The notes under the pieces: model-generated
The model's database searches: none
The model's input: the letters and a program-made list of their open reading frames with translations, nothing else
What the model was told of the DNA's origin: nothing
Position numbers and translations under genes: made by a program
Part shown: piece by piece, positions 44,855 through 50,030 of the stretch
How positions within the stretch are numbered: position 1 is the stretch's first letter
Layout of the letters: each line of letters opens with the position of its first letter
Origin: Alphaproteobacteria bacterium
Lineage (GTDB): Bacteria; Pseudomonadota; Alphaproteobacteria; UBA2136; JAPPOO01
Assembly (NCBI GenBank): GCA_028817875.1
Contig: JAPPOO010000037.1
Coordinates: forward strand, 1 to 50,030
DNA length: 50,030 nucleotides
Reading direction: 5' to 3'

Positions 44855-45631
44855 ATGTTTTTTGCGGAAGTTGATTTAACAGTTTGGGCGTATGTTGCTG
44901 CGTTTGTCGTCGTATTCTTAGCCCAAATGTACGGAGCCGTCGCAAGCGGCGATGGCCTAATCATCCAGCCCATTTTAGTCGCCCTCGGCGTACCTGCCAA
45001 TGCCGCCATGGCAAACGATACAACAGGTTCCGCTTTCGCAGGATTTTCCTCCGCATGGGTTTACTACAAAAACGGCCTTTTATCATTCAACACGCTGCTA
45101 TGGTGGGCACCTGGAATTATACTCGGCCCCATAGCAGGAGCCATCCTTCTTGCGTATCTGCCGCTTATCGCGCTAGATATCCTTATTGTCGCCTCATCCA
45201 TCGCAGGGGCTGCCTACTTTTTGCTACGGCGTAAAAGCAAAACACAAACCTCTAAAGTAGGAACAAGCATTAACCGCCTATGCTCTGTTATCTTTGGTTT
45301 TATCGTAGGGTTTTTAACGGGGCTAGGCCTTGGTGGCGTTGGCATTATTACTAAAATGCTCCTTATCGCGTCAGGGCTTGATATCAAACGCGCCAGCGCA
45401 ATATCCAGCGTTATCGGTACCGTACCTATTTTTCCCGCATTTTTTGCTTACCTTGTAGCTGGCCTTATTTCACCGCTGTTATTACTTGTTATTTCCGTGG
45501 CTTTTGCTACAGGCTCTTACGTTGGCAGCCATATTGTTATCCGTATGGATACCGCATTGCTAGAGCGTATTTTCATGGTCTCAACCATCCTCATATCCAT
45601 CTTCATCCTCGCAATGAAGTTTATAGGTTAA
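44855..45631 (+). CDS. TauE/SafE-family sulfite/anion exporter-like permease
   Basis: Polytopic; 'GDGLIIQPILVALGVPANAAMANDTTGSAFAGFSSAWVYY', 'GFLTGLGLGGVGIITKMLLIASGLDIKRASAISS'. Confidence 0.85.
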   Translation: MFFAEVDLTVWAYVAAFVVVFLAQMYGAVASGDGLIIQPILVALGVPANAAMANDTTGSAFAGFSSAWVYYKNGLLSFNTLLWWAPGIILGPIAGAILLAYLPLIALDILIVASSIAGAAYFLLRRKSKTQTSKVGTSINRLCSVIFGFIVGFLTGLGLGGVGIITKMLLIASGLDIKRASAISSVIGTVPIFPAFFAYLVAGLISPLLLLVISVAFATGSYVGSHIVIRMDTALLERIFMVSTILISIFILAMKFIG

Positions 45632-45731
45632 ACCGTTAACCTCCAAAACCCACTTGCATTACGCGCCACAGGCTCTATTCTATGCACATTGCGCTTCGGC
45701 GCACCTAACCTTTTCAAGGGAGATATTGATA

Positions 45732-46106
45732 ATGTCAAAATCAATGGAAAAACTGCAACCTATCTTAGAAGCTCTCCAAACTGGGGAGATGATGGTAACG
45801 CTCACAGTTAAGTGGTTTGCTTTAGCGCAAAGCAACACAGTTTACCATATGTTCACCACTAATAACGTAGCTACAGCTCTATTTGATGGTAGCGATCCTA
45901 CCTGTCCAAGGCCTTTTCATAATGACAAAGTAGAGGGGAAAGAACTCTCTTTTGAAGAAGCTCTAACTCTATTGATCAAAGATCTAGACCCTCGGATAAA
46001 AATCTGCAAAGAACTCCGTGTCGGCGTTGCGAAGATGGAGAAGCCTCGTGAAGAGCTGGCATCTGTAACTTTAGACGGGTGGCAAGTTAAGGCACTAATA
46101 AGGTAG
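45732..46106 (+). CDS. small hypothetical protein (124 aa)
   Basis: Start set at MSKSMEKL preceded by aagggagat; followed by AAACAGGtCATGC..GCATGgCCTGTTT stem-loop. Confidence 0.65.
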   Translation: MSKSMEKLQPILEALQTGEMMVTLTVKWFALAQSNTVYHMFTTNNVATALFDGSDPTCPRPFHNDKVEGKELSFEEALTLLIKDLDPRIKICKELRVGVAKMEKPREELASVTLDGWQVKALIR

Positions 46107-46243
46107 GTTCCTTTGAAGAAGAAAACAGGTCATGCAATACGCATGGCCTGTTTCTCGTTGGAAAGGGAGATATTCCAACTCATAAATCACCATAGGGGTT
46201 GATTTTCAACCAAAGCTCATCTATCTACCTAAGCATGTAAAGC

Positions 46244-46261
46244 GTTTTAAACTGTAAACTT
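46244..46261 (+). promoter_or_regulatory. shared 18-nt upstream box GTTTTAAACTGTAAACTT (copy 2)
   Basis: Identical to 33-50, same 33-nt distance to ATG. Confidence 0.55.
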
Positions 46262-46276
46262 CATAAGGATTCTACA

Positions 46277-46651
46277 ATGACGACAGAAGTAGAAGAAATC
46301 CCAGTAACCAGCATGCATTTTTACGATCAAAAGGGAACTTTTGAGATTGAGTTGGAAAAAGCTCATCCTGTATTGGGTGAAAAACTGACCATTCCAGTAG
46401 CTGAGCTAAACGAAGCACTATCCGTGATTAACCTCCTTGCAGGAGCAAATAATCCAGAGCTACCGAAAGCAACAGGAGTAAATGGTACAGAAATCACAGT
46501 AAATTCTAACTTTTCGGAAAATAAATTGACCGCACACTGGAACGGTGGCGGGGAAGCACATCTCATGTTGGGCAAAGGTGGCTTTAAAAAACTTATAGAT
46601 GCCACTGCTCTGATCAGCGAAAAATACTTTGGCAAGGAAACAGCCATATAA
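46277..46651 (+). CDS. small hypothetical protein (124 aa)
   Basis: RBS ataagga; followed by terminator AATAACCCCAGA..TCTGGGGTTATT. Confidence 0.65.
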   Translation: MTTEVEEIPVTSMHFYDQKGTFEIELEKAHPVLGEKLTIPVAELNEALSVINLLAGANNPELPKATGVNGTEITVNSNFSENKLTAHWNGGGEAHLMLGKGGFKKLIDATALISEKYFGKETAI

Positions 46652-46674
46652 CTGCTTTCCTAACCTGAATAAAA

Positions 46675-46711
46675 ATAACCCCAGAGCCACGCAAGTGATC
46701 TGGGGTTATTT
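46675..46711. terminator. intrinsic terminator
   Basis: AATAACCCCAGAgccacgcaagtgaTCTGGGGTTATT. Confidence 0.8.
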
Positions 46712-46784
46712 TAGTAAATCCACCAACATATCATGACAAAAATTGTACGATAAGTTGGCGGATTTGGTTTTGTAGAAACAGAAA

Positions 46785-47066
46785 TTAGGCGTCTTTTTCC
46801 ACTTCTGTGAATCCTAAACTAGGGAGCTTCTGCCTGATAGCGGGAAGGTCACTAGATTTTTGAATCCACTGCAGATGAATAACACCTTGCCCTATGTCTT
46901 TCTCACGTTTTGTAGGAGTAGCATTATAATCATCCATAAACTCAATAACTTCCTCAGTGCAATGCTCTTTTGGAATTGATACGGCATGGTCACCAAGCGC
47001 TTCTACCATTTGAGGTCCTAGGTTGAAATAATCTACCCAGAAGGTTTTCTCAGTCTGATTCGACAT
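46785..47066 (-). CDS. small hypothetical protein (93 aa)
   Basis: ORF with upstream aacagaggtaaac RBS-like sequence; no family recognised. Confidence 0.6.
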   Translation of the reverse strand: MSNQTEKTFWVDYFNLGPQMVEALGDHAVSIPKEHCTEEVIEFMDDYNATPTKREKDIGQGVIHLQWIQKSSDLPAIRQKLPSLGFTEVEKDA

Positions 47067-47136
47067 ATGTTTACCTCTGTTAACAGGTTAGTAATTTAAA
47101 AAGGAATGATTGAGCTTGTCTGCCCATTCATTATTT

Positions 47137-47147
47137 GTATACATAAA
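47137..47147. promoter_or_regulatory. GTATACATAAA motif upstream of the minus-strand gene ending at 47066
   Basis: Read on the minus strand as TTTATGTATACAAATAA, so the GTATAC core is in the same region relative to the start (about 76 nt). Confidence 0.35.
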
Positions 47148-47603
47148 GTAAATTATCAATATCTGCAACAGCTAAAACAAAAACCCCTCCCACTCGACTG
47201 ACCTTCAATGTGTGAAGCGCATTTCATCAGATTTTCAAGGCGTTGGCCCCCAGTAGAGTAAGCACATAGGAACTTCGGCTTGAACACCCAAGGGTGGCTT
47301 TGCCAGCCCTTGAGGTGGGAATAAATCCGCTGCACCGTGTACACGCCACCGCCCATACTAACCCATACAAACTTCTCACTTGCCATCAAGCAACCATCGT
47401 CTCAGCAGTTCTTTCCTTCACCCTATTACCTCAAAGCTCCAGTACACTCCTGTCCCTTCCTTGTCCTGCCTACCGTTCGTTCCATCCAGAAAACACCTTT
47501 CTGCCTCCCCACATCCACCGGCAAAAATATTCATCCAACTCACTCACGACCACTTCGCCCCGCACTAGTCATGTTGTATACAAAAAGGCAGAGAGAAACG
47601 CCA

Positions 47604-47701
47604 AAAATTCACTTTTTTGACCTCAAATATCACTTTTTAATACCGATTTATCCCTTATTCACCATCATTTTTGATGCTTTTTACGCCGCAAATTTTTTTA
47701 A
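47604..47701 (+). repeat. dispersed AT-rich intergenic repeat, copy 2
   Basis: See copy 1 at 570-680; same orientation. Confidence 0.7.
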
Positions 47702-47734
47702 GCAAAAAATAAAGGTCAGACAAAAAAGTGTCGT

Positions 47735-49822
47735 CTAAACAGTGCCAACAGTTTTAATTTTGGCCTTAGGGGAAAGCTCAGCTTGAGAAATAACGGCAAT
47801 ACTCGGCAAAGTCCGCTCCATCAATAACCGCGCAAACGGGCGGATACCGGGCGTTGTCAGCAAAATTGGCTGTAGCCCTGCCATAAGCTGCTTCTCGAAG
47901 GCATCTTTCGCAGCATTTAAGAAAGACTGAACCTTATCCGGCGCCATAGCAAGCTGCCGCTCCTCACCATTGGTTAAGATGCTGTTTGCAAACTCTTTTT
48001 CCCAAGAAGGAGAGAGGGAAACAATAGGAATCGTGCCGTCCATTCCCACATGCTGAGTCGAAATTTGTCGACCCAAACGCTGGCGAACATTCTCCGTTAA
48101 AATCGCAATATTACGAATACCCGCAGAGTCCGACAAAGCCTCTAAAATCGTTGGTAGGTCACGGATAGAGACACGTTCATTCAATAAACTTTGAAGCACT
48201 TTTTGCAGTGTTCCCAACGCAATACGCTCAGGAATAAGCTCTTTAATCAGAGTCTCATGCTCTCCGCTAATTTCATCCAATAACTTCTGAAGCTCGTTAC
48301 GGGTCAGCAATTCTGACAGATTATCTTTAATAACTTCAGTAAGATGAGTCACAATAACGGTCGCATTATCCACCACCGTATAACCATTAAAAGTGGCATC
48401 TTCTTTTCTACTTTCATCAACCCAAATAGCAGGGAGTCCAAAAGTTGGCTCTGTCGTTGGGGTTCCCTCTATTTGCGGAGCACTCCCCGTAGGGTCCATG
48501 GCTAAAAGTTTTCCAGGGTCTAACGTACCGCGCCCAGCCTCAATATCCTTGATATAAAGGCAGTATTCACCCGGTTGAAGCTGCATATTGTCCTGAATTC
48601 GTAAACTAGGAACCACAAAACCAATTTCTTTTGCCATTTGGCGGCGCATAGCTTTGATTTGGTCAGTTAAACGTCCACCACGAGATTCATCAATAAGCCC
48701 AAGCAAACCGTACCCAAGCTCAAGGCGCAGGGTATCAATATGTAAAATGCTGGCAATAGGCTCTTCTTGAATTTGGTCAGCTTCAGCAGCAGCTTCTTCT
48801 GCTTCTTTTTCAGCTTGTTCTGCCGCCTCTAATTCAGGCGCAAGCTTGTGGTTCTTATAGGCAAAGTAACCCATGCTTCCCAGAGAACCTGAAATAAACC
48901 AAAACGGTAAAATAGGCATGTTTGGTAAAAGTGAAAGGGAGAACATAAGCCCTGAAGCAACAAAGAGAGCTAAGTGGTTCTGTGCAATTTGGGTAATAAC
49001 CACATTTCCTGCACTGCCCATAGTACCTGATTTTGCAACCAACATACCCGCAGCAATAGAGATAGTAAGGGCAGGGATGTAAGCAACCAAACCGTCTCCC
49101 ACTGTGAGGAGCATGTATTTTTGGGAAGCATCGGCAATAGATAAATCATGCTGAGAAACCCCAACAATAACACCAACAAGAAGGTTTAGAGCCGTAATGA
49201 TAAGTCCCGCAATAGCGTCTCCACGCACAAATTTACTAGCACCATCCATAGCCCCGTAAAAACCAGTTTCTTGCTCCAGTTCTTTACGTCGCTCGCGGGC
49301 GGCATCTTCGTCTATCAAACCAGCATTCAAATCAGCGTCAATGGCCATTTGTTTCCCAGGTAAACTATCTAGTGTGAATCGGGCTGCCACTTCTGCAATA
49401 CGCCCAGAACCCTTGGTGATAACGATAAAATTCACAATGATAAGAATTAGGAAGATAATCAATCCAATAATAAAATTACCACCCATAATAACGCTACCAA
49501 AGGTCTCGATAATCTTTCCCGCCGCAGCTGTACTTGCATGGCCTTCAGATAAAATTAAGCGGGTAGAGGCAACATTCAGCGCTAAGCGAAATGTTGTTGT
49601 CACAAGCAAGAGCATAGGAAAGGCTGTAAATTCTAAAGCCTTTTGAATAAATAAAACTGTAAGTAGAATAAGCAATCCAAGCGTAATATTAAGGGCAAAA
49701 AGCAAGTCCAACATAATAGCTGGTAATGGAACGAAAAATAGAATAATTAAGCTGATAACCCCAAGCGCCATCAGCATTTCTTGCTGGCGTACGGCATGAA
49801 GGATATTTTTAAAATCAGGCAT
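47735..49822 (-). CDS. flhA: flagellar biosynthesis protein FlhA
   Basis: FHIPEP-family features: N-terminal TM region, 'FPMLLLVTTTFRLALNVASTRLIL', 'GNFIIGLIIFLILIIVNFIVITKGSGRIAEVAARFTLDSLPGKQMAIDADLNAG'. Confidence 0.96.
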   Translation of the reverse strand: MPDFKNILHAVRQQEMLMALGVISLIILFFVPLPAIMLDLLFALNITLGLLILLTVLFIQKALEFTAFPMLLLVTTTFRLALNVASTRLILSEGHASTAAAGKIIETFGSVIMGGNFIIGLIIFLILIIVNFIVITKGSGRIAEVAARFTLDSLPGKQMAIDADLNAGLIDEDAARERRKELEQETGFYGAMDGASKFVRGDAIAGLIITALNLLVGVIVGVSQHDLSIADASQKYMLLTVGDGLVAYIPALTISIAAGMLVAKSGTMGSAGNVVITQIAQNHLALFVASGLMFSLSLLPNMPILPFWFISGSLGSMGYFAYKNHKLAPELEAAEQAEKEAEEAAAEADQIQEEPIASILHIDTLRLELGYGLLGLIDESRGGRLTDQIKAMRRQMAKEIGFVVPSLRIQDNMQLQPGEYCLYIKDIEAGRGTLDPGKLLAMDPTGSAPQIEGTPTTEPTFGLPAIWVDESRKEDATFNGYTVVDNATVIVTHLTEVIKDNLSELLTRNELQKLLDEISGEHETLIKELIPERIALGTLQKVLQSLLNERVSIRDLPTILEALSDSAGIRNIAILTENVRQRLGRQISTQHVGMDGTIPIVSLSPSWEKEFANSILTNGEERQLAMAPDKVQSFLNAAKDAFEKQLMAGLQPILLTTPGIRPFARLLMERTLPSIAVISQAELSPKAKIKTVGTV

Positions 49823-49950
49823 TTATTTTATTCTATTGTTCGTGCTTAAGCAGGTAAGAAGTATACGTGAGAAGCAAAAAATAGGGAAGGGGCGAAAGCA
49901 AGGAAGACAAAAAATATGAAATTTTAAAAAATCGTATATCTATTTAAGCT

Positions 49951-50030
49951 TTATGCAACATTATAGGTAGAAAGCTTATCTTTAAGAAGCTTAATAGAAA
50001 TACCTAAAACATTAGCAGCGTGTTCTTGTT
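49951..50030 (-). CDS. C-terminal fragment of a Fis-type HTH (NtrC/FlbD-like) regulator, truncated by the window edge
   Basis: Reverse strand reads QEHAANVLGISIKLLKDKLSTYNVA*, the Fis/NtrC C-terminal HTH pattern, next to flhA. Not in the ORF track. Confidence 0.65.
   Translation of the reverse strand, partial: QEHAANVLGISIKLLKDKLSTYNVA

Noticed and set aside
47156-47738. ORFs at 47156-47389 (-), 47294-47620 (+), 47337-47738 (+), 47380-47568 (+)
   Set aside because: Mutually overlapping, low-complexity Pro/Ser/Thr-rich products with no RBS; the region looks non-coding.

Overview
This 50 kb window looks like alphaproteobacterial chromosome. That placement rests on gene content and order: a miaB-phoH/ybeY-corC-lnt-XRE-metK block, addB-addA, and flhF/flhG/flhA. 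Most of it is housekeeping: miaB, phoH, XRE regulator, lnt, corC, ybeY, metK, ftsK, an esterase, lolA, a phosphohexomutase, tsaE, addB/addA, trxA, pnp, a ferredoxin-NADP reductase, sdhA/sdhB, NUDIX, flhG/flhF, a TauE-type permease, flhA, and the C-terminus of a Fis/NtrC-type regulator at the right edge. The accessory signals I rate highest are these. (1) An ~8.8 kb three-gene island (5520-14343) encodes secreted, modular, fibre-like proteins of 1685 and ~1097 aa plus a small Cys-rich partner. It has mosaic internal repeats and a 251-bp stretch, identical by eye, shared between the two large genes, which suggests recent gene conversion. The island sits inside an inverted segment of the otherwise conserved miaB-metK locus. 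(2) An SdhB carries a translated, histone-H1-like Lys/Ala-rich N-terminal tail and an extra cysteine predicted to turn the usual [3Fe-4S] site into [4Fe-4S]; no sdhC/sdhD anchor genes are adjacent. (3) A translationally overlapping operon encodes a VirB2/TrbC-like pilin, a VirB2-like pilin fused to a transglycosylase-like domain, and a small membrane-anchored periplasmic protein, with no other T4SS genes nearby. (4) A strongly structured putative ncRNA or leader (about 41700-41907) precedes an unlisted 46-aa ORF. (5) Small orphan genes scattered through the window share two different upstream motifs at near-constant spacing, and there is a ~100-bp dispersed intergenic repeat. All family calls come from reading the sequence; no database search was run.
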